Source: Blautia caecimuris
GTDB taxonomy: Bacteria; Bacillota; Clostridia; Lachnospirales; Lachnospiraceae
Direction of reading: 5' to 3'
NCBI RefSeq assembly: GCF_024622975.1
Contig: NZ_JANJZT010000002.1
Coordinates: forward strand, 202,805 to 266,804
Length of the DNA: 64,000 nucleotides
Of the stretch, positions 16,972 through 27,001 are shown piece by piece. A model generated the notes under the pieces. The model did not search any database. It saw only the letters and a list, made by a program, of their open reading frames with translations, and was not told the origin of the DNA. Position 1 is the first letter of the stretch; every line of letters starts with the position of its first letter. A program made the translations under genes and the position numbers.

Positions 16972-17535
16972 TTATTTATTATGTATAATTCTCTGAAATG
17001 CAAGAAAAACTTCCATATCAAAATTTTTGATCTCATCGATCATAAGCTCCATTACAGTTGCAACATCAAACGCAGTCCTGTATGGCCTGTCAGATGTAAG
17101 CGCTGCAAATACATCGCACACTCTCAAGATCCTGGCTCCAATGGGAATCTGATCTCCAATGAGATTATCGGGATATCCGGTTCCGTCATAATTCTCATGA
17201 TGATAGAGAATACTTTCCAGAACAAACTCTGAATACCCCTGGTCTTTTAATTCCTCATAGCCCAGAGTAGAATGCATACGCACATATTTTAGCTCCTCGA
17301 TCAGAAGAGGATCCCTTTCGCGTCCGTTGATGTATTCTGTCAGCTTCAGCTTGCCGATATCGTGAAGCATTCCCGCAACAGCAAGCTCATAACAGCTCTC
17401 CTGCTCCAGCCCCAGCTCGGAAGCCACCGCATACGCAAGGTTGCTGACAACAATCCCATGATTCAGCTCTGCTGAAAGGTCAAAATCCAGTATTCTGTCT
17501 GCTGTCTTTTCTGCGTCTGCCTGCGCCGCACTCAA
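16972..17535 (-). CDS. HD-GYP domain phosphohydrolase
   Basis: 187 residues when started at TTG 17535, which has AGGAGG at good spacing. A GTG three codons upstream would sit directly on that ribosome site. The protein is a stand-alone HD domain: the H-HD pair in AGMLHDIGKLKL, then YHHENYDGTGYP, which is the HD-GYP signature, and DVFAALTSDRPYR. HD-GYP proteins are typically cyclic di-GMP phosphodiesterases that usually carry a sensor domain; none is present here. It lies between hemZ (18 bp upstream) and hisS, and is probably in the same operon. Confidence 0.85.
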   Translation of the reverse strand: MSAAQADAEKTADRILDFDLSAELNHGIVVSNLAYAVASELGLEQESCYELAVAGMLHDIGKLKLTEYINGRERDPLLIEELKYVRMHSTLGYEELKDQGYSEFVLESILYHHENYDGTGYPDNLIGDQIPIGARILRVCDVFAALTSDRPYRTAFDVATVMELMIDEIKNFDMEVFLAFQRIIHNK

Positions 17536-17553
17536 TCTGCACACCTCCTGTCC

Positions 17554-19077
17554 TTAAAGCCATCGGTCAACAGCCACCCGTTTTCTTTCAATCATTTCAT
17601 CAATACGGGTAATATAATTCCATACATCCTTCACATTCTCCACACGCTCGATCCTCGCTCCATGATCAAATACCAGCTTTGAAGATCCGCCTGCTCCCAG
17701 TGCAATAATGGGCTGTTTCTCTTCCATAATTAGTATATTGTAAATCCCGGCTTTGTCAACCTCTGCATAACCTACATTTTCAAAATTGCCCTTCATATTT
17801 TTCTGTCTGTACAGATAATAAGGACCCATTCCCATTTCGCAGGCTGTTTTCATGGTCATTTCCATGATTTCCTGATTATTTTCAAAGGTCATTTCCTGAT
17901 ATTTATCTTTAAAAATATTCAGCCTTGCCGCCCTTTTTACCGCAAGAGAATGAACCGTAATACTGTCCGGAGCCATCCTTTTAATTTCATCCAGGGTATA
18001 CTGTACCTTTTTCAGATCTTCGCCCGGAAGTCCAACGATCAGATCCATATTGATATTGTCAAAACCACATTCCCGTGCAAGATAAAAGGCCTGCCTTGTC
18101 TCCTCCGCAGTATGGCGTCTTCCGATAATCTCCAGAGTCTCCTGATTCATAGTCTGAGGATTCACGGAAATCCTGCTTACCGGATATTTCCGGATCACCT
18201 GAAGCTTTTCTCTGGTAATGCTGTCCGGTCTTCCTGCTTCAATGGTAAACTCAGCCAGGTTTCTGCAGTCAAAATGTTCCGTCAGGGTATCCAGAAGTCT
18301 CTGAAGCTGATCCGGCTCCAGGGTAGTCGGCGTTCCGCCGCCAATATAAACCGTATCCAGCTTACGTCCTTTTTTCTTCATAATAGAAGAAACTTCCCGG
18401 ATTTCCTTACAGAGCGCATCCAGATAAAGCTCCACTCTGTCCTTCCACTGCTTCAGAGGATAGGAGCTGAAAGAACAGTAAAGACAGATACTCGGACAGA
18501 AAGGAATCCCCACATAAAGGCTGTATCCGTTTTCATAATCAATATCTTTCAGAATTTCTCTTTCCCGGTTGGCAATGGTAATGGCAAGAGCTGTTTTTTC
18601 AGGACTTACCAGATAACGTTTCCGCATTTCTTCTGCAATCTCTGAATTTTTCATTCCGGCTTCAATCATTGCCATGGCAAGCTTTGCCGGCCGGATCCCT
18701 GTAAGATTTCCCCATGGAAGGGTCTTTCCTGTAAGCTTTGTCAGAAGTTTATATAATGAGTATTTCAGAACATCCTTCTGCTCCTTGCGCTGCTGTCTGG
18801 CTGCATCTTTTTCTTCCGTACAGGAAAGAGGGGCATCATCCGAAGAGTGCCCCCTTATGATCTCTGCACTTGTCACCCCGGTATTGCTTTCATTTTGATA
18901 CCGGATTATAAAACTCTGCTCCTGCTTTTCCACCCGGAACAGAAGATCCGCTGTATTTGCCCCGTCTTCCTCTTCATAGGAAACTGCAATTTCAGCCTCC
19001 GGGTAAAAGGCTCGGATCAGCTCATAAATATCATGTTCAAATTCTCTGTTGTCAAACAGAATACTGATCTTATACAA
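17554..19077 (-). CDS. hemZ: coproporphyrinogen dehydrogenase-like radical SAM protein HemZ
   Basis: 507 residues from the proposed TTG at 19077, which is preceded by AAGAGG with 10 bp spacing. The ATG at 19098 and a longer frame to 19269 have no ribosome site and lie inside the upstream gene. The radical SAM cluster motif CPSICLYC (Cys ~194, 198, 201) is followed by YIGGGTPTTL and SVNPQTMN, typical of the HemN/HemZ group. The N-terminal ~150 residues are the HemZ-specific extension. The protein may act on oxygen-independent coproporphyrinogen or be a heme-related radical SAM enzyme. It overlaps the MBL gene by 8 bp. Confidence 0.9.
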   Translation of the reverse strand: MYKISILFDNREFEHDIYELIRAFYPEAEIAVSYEEEDGANTADLLFRVEKQEQSFIIRYQNESNTGVTSAEIIRGHSSDDAPLSCTEEKDAARQQRKEQKDVLKYSLYKLLTKLTGKTLPWGNLTGIRPAKLAMAMIEAGMKNSEIAEEMRKRYLVSPEKTALAITIANREREILKDIDYENGYSLYVGIPFCPSICLYCSFSSYPLKQWKDRVELYLDALCKEIREVSSIMKKKGRKLDTVYIGGGTPTTLEPDQLQRLLDTLTEHFDCRNLAEFTIEAGRPDSITREKLQVIRKYPVSRISVNPQTMNQETLEIIGRRHTAEETRQAFYLARECGFDNINMDLIVGLPGEDLKKVQYTLDEIKRMAPDSITVHSLAVKRAARLNIFKDKYQEMTFENNQEIMEMTMKTACEMGMGPYYLYRQKNMKGNFENVGYAEVDKAGIYNILIMEEKQPIIALGAGGSSKLVFDHGARIERVENVKDVWNYITRIDEMIERKRVAVDRWL

Positions 19078-19699
19078 ATGGATTGTACCTCTTTTCATAA
19101 CCGATAGTGGTTGAAATATCGTGTCCGGGATAAACTTCTGTTTCCTCAGGAAGAGAATCTGTAAGTCTGTGAAGGCTTTCCACAATTTGAGCCGTGCTTC
19201 CTCCCGGAAAATCGGTTCTTCCCACAGAACCATAAAACAGCGTATCCCCGCTGAACAGGATTCCTTCATCCTTCAGATAATAGCAGCAGCTTCCCGGAGT
19301 GTGTCCGGGTGTGTGAAGCATCTGAACGGAAAAGCCCGCCGCCTCAAAAGCCTGAAGGTCTTCAAGAAGTATATCTGCCTTCAGGGAACAGGAGCGGTTT
19401 CCGTATCCGGACAGATTTGCGGAAGGATCCAGAAGAGTCCCTGCTTCTTTTTCACAGGCATAAACCGGAATCTGGTATTCTTTTTTTACGTCCTCCACTG
19501 CAAGAATGTGGTCATAATGACCATGGGTTAAAAGAATTGCAGCAGGCTTCGCCTGCATTTCCCTTATTCTGGAAAAGATTTCCTGTGCATGATCCGCCGG
19601 ATCCACGATCAGAAGCTCCCCCGTGTTTTTGTTTTTCAGCAGATAGCAGTTCGTTGATACAGAACCAAGAACGCATGTCTGAAGCTCTGAGTTTTTCAT
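19070..19699 (-). CDS. MBL-fold hydrolase (glyoxalase II-like)
   Basis: A 209-residue metallo-beta-lactamase-fold protein. Metal-binding motif LLTHGHYDH (His59, His61, Asp63, His64), further ligands in HTPGHTPGS and FSGDTLFYGSVGRTDFPGG, and the last conserved His in YPGHD. This is the compact GloB-like type common in Clostridia next to rel and hemZ. ATG 19699 is preceded by GAGGGG. The substrate is uncertain: hydroxyacyl-thiol hydrolysis is the family default. Confidence 0.9.
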   Translation of the reverse strand: MKNSELQTCVLGSVSTNCYLLKNKNTGELLIVDPADHAQEIFSRIREMQAKPAAILLTHGHYDHILAVEDVKKEYQIPVYACEKEAGTLLDPSANLSGYGNRSCSLKADILLEDLQAFEAAGFSVQMLHTPGHTPGSCCYYLKDEGILFSGDTLFYGSVGRTDFPGGSTAQIVESLHRLTDSLPEETEVYPGHDISTTIGYEKRYNPFV

Positions 19700-19740
19700 A
19701 TCGGTCCCCTCTTTCTCTGTCCCTGTATTTTTATGACTGA

Positions 19741-22068
19741 TCAGCCTGTGGTACGCTCCACATCGATCACACTTTCCACCTGGCGGATTTTTTCTACAAG
19801 AGACGCCAGCTCCTCTTTGCTGCCTACCTCAAAGCTTACGGCAATGGTCGCCTTATCCTGCTTGCTTGTACGGCAGTTCATATTTTTTACATCAATCTTA
19901 CGCTCTGTAAATATTTTTGAAAGGTCTACCAGAAGTCCGGTACGGTTGTTGGCAAAGATCTTAAGCTCTGCCATATATTTTTCCGAAGCTCTGGTATCTG
20001 CCTGCCACTCAGCCTCAATGAGCCTTGTCCTGTCGGTTTCTGACATATTAAGAATATTTACACAGTCTGTACGGTGAATGGTGATTCCCCGTCCTCTTGT
20101 AACAAATCCCACAATCTCGTCGCCGGGAATGGGACTGCAGCATTTTGAAAAACGAACTGCAACATCATGGATGCCACGGACAACAATTCCGCCCTTGGAT
20201 TTTACCAGATGAAGCTTTTCATGAGCATCTGTGGCAGCATCCAGAACATCCTGATCCGTGATCTTTTTGGCATGCTCTTTTTCGTAAGCCTCCATCAGCT
20301 TGTTAAAGACCTGGCCTTCTTTCAGCCCTCCGTGTCCGATGGCAGCCAGAACGGAATCCCAGTCGCGGAAACCGTATTTGCGCATAACTGCCTCAAGATA
20401 CTGACTCTTGCTGTAGGTACCGATCTTGTAGCCTTTGGATTTGGCATACTGAGCCAGCATGTCCTTGCCCTTTAAAATATTGTCTTCCTTCAGTTCCTTT
20501 TTGAACCACTGATTGATCTTGTTTTTTGCCTGAGTGCTTTTTACCATTTTCAGCCAGTCGCGGCTTGGTCCCTGGGAATTCTGTGATGTGATGATCTCAA
20601 TTCTGTCACCGTTCTGGATCTCATATTCAATGGGAACAAGCTTGCCGTTTACCCTGGCGCCTACCATACGGTTTCCTACTGCACTGTGCACACAGTAGGC
20701 AAAATCAATAGGCGTGGATCCTGCCGGAAGGTTTTTCACATCCCCCTGAGGAGTGAAACAGTAAACACTGTCTGCAAAAAGATCCAGATCGTTTTTCAAA
20801 AGGCTCATAAATTCCCGGTTATCAGACATATCTCTCTGCCATTCCAGGATCTGTCTCAGCCAGTTCAGTTTTTCCTCTTCACTTTTTCCTACAGGTACCT
20901 TTCCGTCCGAGGACTCCTTATATTTCCAGTGCGCCGCAATACCATATTCTGCTGTTTTGTGCATTTCATAGGTACGGATCTGAATCTCAAAAGGCTGTCC
21001 GCTTGGTCCGATCAGAGTCGTATGAAGAGACTGGTACATATTAGGCTTCGGCATGGCAATATAGTCTTTAAAACGGCCGGGAATCGGTTTGTACATTTCG
21101 TGGATCACTCCCAGAGCCGCATAGCAGTCCTTTACATTGTCCACCAGGATCCTGACTGCAAAAAGATCATAGATCTGATCAATGGTCTTGCCCTGATTGA
21201 CCATTTTTTTATAGATGCTGAAGAAATGCTTGATCCGTCCGTCCACCTGAGCCTGGATCCCCGCATCCTCCATATGCTGCTTTACCTGTTTCACAATCCC
21301 GTTGACAAAATCCTGTCGTTCACTTTTTTTCAGGGAAACCTTGTCTACCAGATCGTAGTACACATCCGGCTTCAGGTATTTAAGCGAAAGATCATCCAGT
21401 TCCACCTTGATCTTCGATATACCAAGGCGCATGGCAATGGGCGCATAAATATCCATGGTCTCCCTGGCCTTTTCCTGCTGCTTTTCCGGACGCATGTACT
21501 GCAGAGTACGCATATTGTGGAGACGGTCCGCAAGCTTGATCAGAATTACTCTGATATCCTTTGCCATGGCAAGAAACATTTTTCTTAAATTTTCTGCCTG
21601 AAGCTCCACCTTGTCCTTGGAATAATTCAGCTGTCCCAGCTTGGTAACTCCGTCCACCAGAAGAGCAACCTCGGAACCGAATTCCTTTTCTACCTCTTCA
21701 TAGGTCATCCAGGTGTCCTCTACCGCATCATGAAGAAGTCCCGCAACGATCGTCTCTTTATCCAGCTCCAGATCTGCAAGAATGATTCCCACACAGAGCG
21801 GATGGATGATATAGGGCTCCCCGGATTTTCTTTTCTGATCCTTATGAGCCTCTCTTGCTACCTCGTAGGCTTTCTGTATCATGGAAATATCCGTAGACGG
21901 ATGGTATTTTCTCACACTGGTGATCAATTCCTGATACAGAACTTCCGGACTTGTAAAATCACTCATGGATTTTACCGCTGCATCTGCCTTTTTCACGGAT
22001 TCAATTTTTGCCTGATCTACAGCGCCCGGACTTTTTTCCGTTTGTATATTTTTATTTCTTTCTGTCAT
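19741..22068 (-). CDS. rel: bifunctional (p)ppGpp synthetase/hydrolase
   Basis: A 775-residue RelA/SpoT-type enzyme with all domains in order. The HD hydrolase (~60-200) contains GLLHDAVEDT. The synthetase (~245-370) contains RFKDYIAMPKPNMYQSLHTT. The TGS domain (~410-470) has CFTPQGDVKNLPAGSTPIDFA. The helical domain and ZFD contain FSKCCSPIPGDEIVGFVTRGRG, and an ACT domain is at the C-terminus. Both catalytic halves look intact, so it should make and degrade the stringent alarmone. ATG 22068 has GGTGGGAG upstream. It is followed by the MBL gene after 41 bp. Confidence 0.97.
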   Translation of the reverse strand: MTERNKNIQTEKSPGAVDQAKIESVKKADAAVKSMSDFTSPEVLYQELITSVRKYHPSTDISMIQKAYEVAREAHKDQKRKSGEPYIIHPLCVGIILADLELDKETIVAGLLHDAVEDTWMTYEEVEKEFGSEVALLVDGVTKLGQLNYSKDKVELQAENLRKMFLAMAKDIRVILIKLADRLHNMRTLQYMRPEKQQEKARETMDIYAPIAMRLGISKIKVELDDLSLKYLKPDVYYDLVDKVSLKKSERQDFVNGIVKQVKQHMEDAGIQAQVDGRIKHFFSIYKKMVNQGKTIDQIYDLFAVRILVDNVKDCYAALGVIHEMYKPIPGRFKDYIAMPKPNMYQSLHTTLIGPSGQPFEIQIRTYEMHKTAEYGIAAHWKYKESSDGKVPVGKSEEEKLNWLRQILEWQRDMSDNREFMSLLKNDLDLFADSVYCFTPQGDVKNLPAGSTPIDFAYCVHSAVGNRMVGARVNGKLVPIEYEIQNGDRIEIITSQNSQGPSRDWLKMVKSTQAKNKINQWFKKELKEDNILKGKDMLAQYAKSKGYKIGTYSKSQYLEAVMRKYGFRDWDSVLAAIGHGGLKEGQVFNKLMEAYEKEHAKKITDQDVLDAATDAHEKLHLVKSKGGIVVRGIHDVAVRFSKCCSPIPGDEIVGFVTRGRGITIHRTDCVNILNMSETDRTRLIEAEWQADTRASEKYMAELKIFANNRTGLLVDLSKIFTERKIDVKNMNCRTSKQDKATIAVSFEVGSKEELASLVEKIRQVESVIDVERTTG

Positions 22069-22136
22069 TCTCTCCCACCTGTCTGATATTCTGCTGCCTG
22101 TTCTTCTTTAGCAGCCGTCGTACGCTCCGTCTGTGG

Positions 22137-22661
22137 TTATTTCCCTTCGTATCGGATCACAGAAGCCACATCATAGCCAGCCAGTTTCTCACGGCCTTTC
22201 AGCCCGGCAAGTTCCATAAGAAATACAATTTTGACAACCTCTCCGCCAAGCTCTTCAATAAGCTTCACAGCCGCCTCAACCGTACCTCCTGTAGCGATCA
22301 GATCATCGATCACCGCAACCTTCTGTCCTGGTTTGATGGAATCTCTGTGCATTTCTATGGTTGCGCTTCCATATTCCAGATCATAGCTTCTGGATACTGT
22401 CTCACATGGAAGCTTACCTTTTTTACGTACCGGTACAAATGGCTTATGAAGATTGTATGCGATGGGAACTCCGAACATAAATCCTCTTGACTCTGTTCCA
22501 ACGATCACATCCACCTCTGTGTCCTTCAGACATTCCTGCATGGAATCAATTGCCAGTTTCAGTCCGTCCGCATCCTGCAGAATACTTGTTACATCACGAA
22601 AAATAATGCCCGGTTCCGGAAAATCCGGAATACTTCTTACATAATCCTCAATTTTCTTCAT
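22137..22661 (-). CDS. apt: adenine phosphoribosyltransferase
   Basis: 174 residues, normal length. It converts adenine and PRPP to AMP. The PRPP-binding motif VAVIDDLIATGGT (116-128) and the N-terminal IPDFPEPGIIFRDVTSIL are characteristic. Sits between recJ and rel as in many Clostridia. A good promoter directly upstream suggests it starts a new transcript that may continue into rel (69 bp downstream). Confidence 0.97.
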   Translation of the reverse strand: MKKIEDYVRSIPDFPEPGIIFRDVTSILQDADGLKLAIDSMQECLKDTEVDVIVGTESRGFMFGVPIAYNLHKPFVPVRKKGKLPCETVSRSYDLEYGSATIEMHRDSIKPGQKVAVIDDLIATGGTVEAAVKLIEELGGEVVKIVFLMELAGLKGREKLAGYDVASVIRYEGK

Positions 22662-22704
22662 AATCCCGCACCTCCGCCTTTTTTCTATAATATAAATCTA
22701 AATC

Positions 22705-22733
22705 AGTATATCACTTTTTTTTTATGGAATCAA
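22705..22733 (-). promoter_or_regulatory. sigma-A promoter of apt
   Basis: On the minus strand TTGATT (22733-22728), 17 bp, TATACT (22710-22705), ending 44 bp before the apt start. Confidence 0.65.
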
Positions 22734-22833
22734 TCCAAAACCCGACAAGTCTCGCCAAATACCGCTGCTGTTCGCTCCGTTCACAGCGTAAACCCACGCC
22801 ATATGAACCGTTCTCCACAGTTTCCTACTGCAG

Positions 22834-24546
22834 TTAAAAGTAATTGCGGATTACCGCCTGGAGACTTTCTCTTCCCTGATAGACGTTGATCTCCGGATAA
22901 TACGTCACGGAAATCAGCTCTTTCTGCTGTACATACTGTTCAAATTCTTTCGCTGCTCCAAAATATACTGCATCTACAGAATTTCCCTGTCCGTCCATCA
23001 GACACATTTTTGCCACATTCTGATTCTTTCCAAAAATTCTCAGATTTAAAACACGAAGTCCCTTCTGGGCAAACAGAGGCTTTGAATTTCCTTTGCCAAA
23101 AGGTTCCAGAACAGACAGCTGCTCCGTCAGCGTTCTGGACAGATAAGAAATCGGCATCGGAACATCGATCACCACCTTAGGCACAAGCTCCTCCTCCGTC
23201 AGCGTACATACCTCATTCAGCCTTTTTCGGAATGCGTCGATATTTTCTTCTGCCAGAGACAGTCCTGCCGCCATGGGATGACCGCCAAACTGTTCCAGAA
23301 GATCACTGCACTTAACCAGCTCGTCATACATGGAATAGGCTTCAATGGAGCGGCCGCTGCCCTTGGCTCCCTTTTCTGCCTTTGTCAGCACAAATGAAGG
23401 CTTATAATATTTTTCCCTCAGCCTTCCAGCAATGATCCCCGCCAGGCTTTCATGGCATTCCGGCAGATACACTACCAGAACCCGGTCTGAGGAAAGGCCC
23501 TGACTTTCAATGATGTGCTCTGCCTCTTCCCTGCCTTTTTCTGTCATGGCTTTTCTGCTCTGGTTTAATGCAACCAGATCCCCGGCCTCCTTCGCCGCTC
23601 TGTCCGCATCCTCTGTACAAAGAAGCCGCAAAGCCCGGGCCGCAGTGTCCAGCCTTCCGCTTGCATTGATACATGGTCCCAGCACAAATCCCACATGATA
23701 GGCTGTGATCCGTTCACCTCCCAGGCCGTTTGCCTCAATGAGAGCGCGAAATCCCTGATTCTTTGTAGTTGGAAGCCTTCTCAGCCCTTCCTTTACAATA
23801 ATGCGGTTTTCCCCCTGAAGATCCATCACGTCTCCCACAGTTGCCACCGCTGCCGGTTCAGAAAATTCCAGGATCTCATTTCTGTCAATTCCATATGTCT
23901 CATAAAGAGCCCAGATCAGTTTCCATGCAACCACGGCTCCACAGATATTTTTGTTTGGATATGGACAGCCCGACTGTTTCGGATTGATCACTGCATCTGC
24001 TTCAGGAACAATCCATTCCCTCCCCTTATCCGTGTCTCGATAAGGGATTTCATGATGATCCGTTACAATCACTGTCATACCCTTTTCCTTTGCCTGCTGA
24101 ATTTCCGCAGACGCTGCAATTCCGTTGTCACAGGTAATGATCGTATCGATTCCGTCCTCTGCCGCCTTTTCGATCAGCTGACTGTGCATTCCGTATCCGT
24201 CCTTTATTCTGTCCGGAATATAGGTATCCACCCTTGCCCCAAGACGGCGAAATCCCGTAAGAAGAATATAAGTGGCAGTTACTCCGTCAATATCATAATC
24301 CCCGATGATCCTGATCCTGGCTTTCTGATCAATCTTGTCTTTCAGGATCTCCACAGCTTTTTTCATATCTTTTAAAAACCACGGAGAAGGAAGCTCTTCC
24401 AGCGTTCCGTACAGATACGAGCGGATATTTTCCATACCTTCCACATCTCTGTTCCTGATCAGACGTGCGATCACCGGATCAATGCCAAAGGTCTGCCCGA
24501 TTTTCTGAAAGTCTGCTTTTTTTGCTGTTACTACCCATTTTTCCAT
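22834..24546 (-). CDS. recJ: single-stranded-DNA-specific exonuclease RecJ
   Basis: 570 residues from ATG 24546, which has AGGAG at normal spacing; the frame is open further but overlaps secDF without a ribosome site. DHH-family motifs are present: GDYDIDGVTAT (~82-92), CDNG (~139-142) and VTDHHE (~161-166), then the DHHA1 domain with GSGRSIEAYSMYDEL and GGHPMAAG, and the OB-fold C-terminus. RecJ degrades 5' single strands in recombination and repair. Lies between secDF and apt. Confidence 0.95.
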   Translation of the reverse strand: MEKWVVTAKKADFQKIGQTFGIDPVIARLIRNRDVEGMENIRSYLYGTLEELPSPWFLKDMKKAVEILKDKIDQKARIRIIGDYDIDGVTATYILLTGFRRLGARVDTYIPDRIKDGYGMHSQLIEKAAEDGIDTIITCDNGIAASAEIQQAKEKGMTVIVTDHHEIPYRDTDKGREWIVPEADAVINPKQSGCPYPNKNICGAVVAWKLIWALYETYGIDRNEILEFSEPAAVATVGDVMDLQGENRIIVKEGLRRLPTTKNQGFRALIEANGLGGERITAYHVGFVLGPCINASGRLDTAARALRLLCTEDADRAAKEAGDLVALNQSRKAMTEKGREEAEHIIESQGLSSDRVLVVYLPECHESLAGIIAGRLREKYYKPSFVLTKAEKGAKGSGRSIEAYSMYDELVKCSDLLEQFGGHPMAAGLSLAEENIDAFRKRLNEVCTLTEEELVPKVVIDVPMPISYLSRTLTEQLSVLEPFGKGNSKPLFAQKGLRVLNLRIFGKNQNVAKMCLMDGQGNSVDAVYFGAAKEFEQYVQQKELISVTYYPEINVYQGRESLQAVIRNYF

Positions 24547-24604
24547 TTTTTTCTCCTGTAAAAACACATCCCGAGACAGCCTGCTGCCCCGGGACAATCC
24601 TGTT

Positions 24605-27001
24605 TTATTCTGTTTTATTTTCTTCTGCGTTCTTTTCCGCTTCCTGAGCCGCAAGACGTTCTGCTACTCTTTTACGATTTTTCTTTTTCGGCTGTTTCTG
24701 TCCGTTATCAGACTTCTGTCCGGATGTCTGAGCTGTATTTTTATTTTCCGCAGCCACATTCTTTGAAGCGATCGCCTGGACTTTGTTTTTGCCAAAGCCA
24801 CGTTTCATTACAAGCCACAGAGAGCCTGTAATACAAACAGAAGAATAAGCTCCGCAGACAATACCTACCATCAGAGGCAGTGCAAATTCACGGATGGAAG
24901 AAACTCCCATAATATAAAGCACTGCTACCATAACAAAGGTTGTCAGAGAGGTATAAATACTTCTGGTAAGTGTCTGAGTGATACTGTCATTAACGATCTC
25001 TGTAAGATCTGCGCGGCTTCCCATTTTCTTAAGGTTTTCGCGGATACGGTCAAAAATAACAATTGTTGCATTGATACTGTAACCGACAATCGTCAGCATA
25101 CATGCAATAAAGGTATTTCCAACAGAGATACGCGCAAGTGCATAAAAGGCAAACACAACAAGAACGTCATGTACAAGAGCCAATACTGCACTGCTTGCAA
25201 AACGGATGTCCTTAAAACGGATCCAGATATATGCCAGCATACACAGAGTCGCAACAACAACGGCTACAAAAGCATCCTGTCTCATTTCAGAACTTACAGT
25301 AGAAGAAATACTTTCTGTAGAGATCAGAGCTTCATCTACGTCAAAGTTGTCAACCATTGCCTGATTGAGCTTTTCTCTTTCCGGCTGGGACAGTGCGCGT
25401 GTCTTAATAATCACCTGATTTGTTCCCACAACCTTGGTAGGCTGTACATTCTTATCTCCTGTTACCTTTTCTACAACAGGTGTTACCTCTGAGTCGATCT
25501 GTTTAATATCCATATCCTCATTAAAGGTAACTGTAGTTGCAGTTCCGCCGGAAAATTCCAGACTGTAATTCAGAATGCTTCCATCTGTTTTCTGATGGAT
25601 CATCATGGATACCGGTCCCACAAGAATCAGAATCAGAGAAATAATAAAGAAAATATTTTTCTTTCCAACAAAATTGATGCATTTTCTCTTCTTTGCTCTT
25701 CCGTAGAATTTTTCATCCTGAATACCTACCGCATACAGAGCATTTACGATCAGTCTTGATACGACCAGCGCCGTGAACATGGATACTACAATACCCAGCG
25801 CCAGTGTATAGGCAAATCCTTTTACTGTTCCGGAGCCCATCCACATCAGTACCAGCGCCGCGATCAGAGTTGTAACATTACCGTCAATAATGGCAGAAAA
25901 CGCTTTGCTGAATCCGGACTTGATGGCTGTTCTTACAGAAGAACCTGATGCGATTTCCTCACGGATACGGGCATAGATAATAACGTTGGCATCCACAGCC
26001 ATACCAATACCCAGGATGATACCGGCAATACCGGGAAGTGTCAGTGTAATGTCAAAAGCATTCAGAGTGATCAGCTCGATCGCAGTATAAAGGATCAAAG
26101 CGATTGCTGCCACCAGACCGGGGATTCTGTATGCAAAGATCATAAACAGGATCACGATCACAAGACCGATTGCTCCTGCAACTACACTTGTAGTGATCGC
26201 TTCTTCTCCCAGCTGCGCTGCAACTACACTGGAACGCAGTTCTTCCAGTTCCAGGCTCAGGGAACCGATACGGATATAGGACGCAAGGTTCTGCGCCTCC
26301 TCTACCCCATCCATTCCATTAATCTCTGCCTGTCCGCCTGTAATGGCTTCCTGTACCGTAGGTGCGCTTAAAACAGCGTTGTCATACACAATTGCAATCT
26401 GCTTTCCTACATTTGCCTCTGTTGCCTCGGCAAATTTCTTTTTGCCTTCTTTTGTAAGCTTCAGGCTTACCGCATATTCTCTTGCTCCGTTTTCATTCTG
26501 GTAAGTACCGCCTTCTGCGTCCGCAACATCCGTACCTTCCAGAACTACAGAACCGGCTTCTCTGATCTCATCAAGACTTCTTGTGAGTTCGTAATTTTTT
26601 TCACCGGCAACAAAGTTCTGATTTCCATCCTTGTCTGTCTGTTCAATAAAACACAGAGAGCCCGGTTTTCCAAGATCATTGAGGATCTTGTCCGCATCTG
26701 TTACACCGGGAATTTCCACTGTAATACGGTTGTCGCCTTCCTGATATGCCTGCGCCTCAGTACTGTACTGTTCCACACGCTTCTGCATTTTATAAACAGT
26801 ATCTGACATATCTTCCTTGCTTGGGTTTTTATCTTTTGCCTCGTAAGTAATACTTACACCGCCTGACAGATCAAGACCGGTTTTAATATTTTTTGCCGCT
26901 CCGGTTCCTGTCGGACCCAGGCCGACAGCTGCAGTATAGCACAGAAAAACCGTAATGATCGCAGTCAGGACCAGTACAATGACTCCTCTTTTTTTCTTCA
27001 T
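24605..27001 (-). CDS. secDF: protein translocase subunit SecDF (fused)
   Basis: A 798-residue fusion of SecD and SecF, the proton-driven accessory unit of the Sec translocon. The SecD half has TM1 (~6-27), GLDLSGG at ~43-49, a large extracytoplasmic P1 domain and five clustered TMs (LTLPGIAGIILGIGMAVDANVIIYARIREE in two parts). The SecF half begins near 445 with LEFSGGTATTVTF and has TMs containing VGYSINATIVIFDRIREN. A charged Lys/Glu-rich C-terminal tail follows. The position directly after the SCIFF maturase gene is typical of Clostridia. Confidence 0.95.
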   Translation of the reverse strand: MKKKRGVIVLVLTAIITVFLCYTAAVGLGPTGTGAAKNIKTGLDLSGGVSITYEAKDKNPSKEDMSDTVYKMQKRVEQYSTEAQAYQEGDNRITVEIPGVTDADKILNDLGKPGSLCFIEQTDKDGNQNFVAGEKNYELTRSLDEIREAGSVVLEGTDVADAEGGTYQNENGAREYAVSLKLTKEGKKKFAEATEANVGKQIAIVYDNAVLSAPTVQEAITGGQAEINGMDGVEEAQNLASYIRIGSLSLELEELRSSVVAAQLGEEAITTSVVAGAIGLVIVILFMIFAYRIPGLVAAIALILYTAIELITLNAFDITLTLPGIAGIILGIGMAVDANVIIYARIREEIASGSSVRTAIKSGFSKAFSAIIDGNVTTLIAALVLMWMGSGTVKGFAYTLALGIVVSMFTALVVSRLIVNALYAVGIQDEKFYGRAKKRKCINFVGKKNIFFIISLILILVGPVSMMIHQKTDGSILNYSLEFSGGTATTVTFNEDMDIKQIDSEVTPVVEKVTGDKNVQPTKVVGTNQVIIKTRALSQPEREKLNQAMVDNFDVDEALISTESISSTVSSEMRQDAFVAVVVATLCMLAYIWIRFKDIRFASSAVLALVHDVLVVFAFYALARISVGNTFIACMLTIVGYSINATIVIFDRIRENLKKMGSRADLTEIVNDSITQTLTRSIYTSLTTFVMVAVLYIMGVSSIREFALPLMVGIVCGAYSSVCITGSLWLVMKRGFGKNKVQAIASKNVAAENKNTAQTSGQKSDNGQKQPKKKNRKRVAERLAAQEAEKNAEENKTE

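Noticed and set aside
19078..19269. Longer hemZ start at 19269
   Set aside because: It would overlap the MBL gene by 200 bp with no ribosome site; the TTG at 19077 has AAGAGG in front.
20686..21588. + strand open frame of 300 codons inside rel
   Set aside because: Antisense to the well-supported rel gene; sequence is His/Phe/Ile-rich with no motif.
24547..24654. Longer recJ start at 24654
   Set aside because: The extension is a Lys/Arg-rich read through the secDF end; ATG 24546 has AGGAG at normal spacing and matches the family start.
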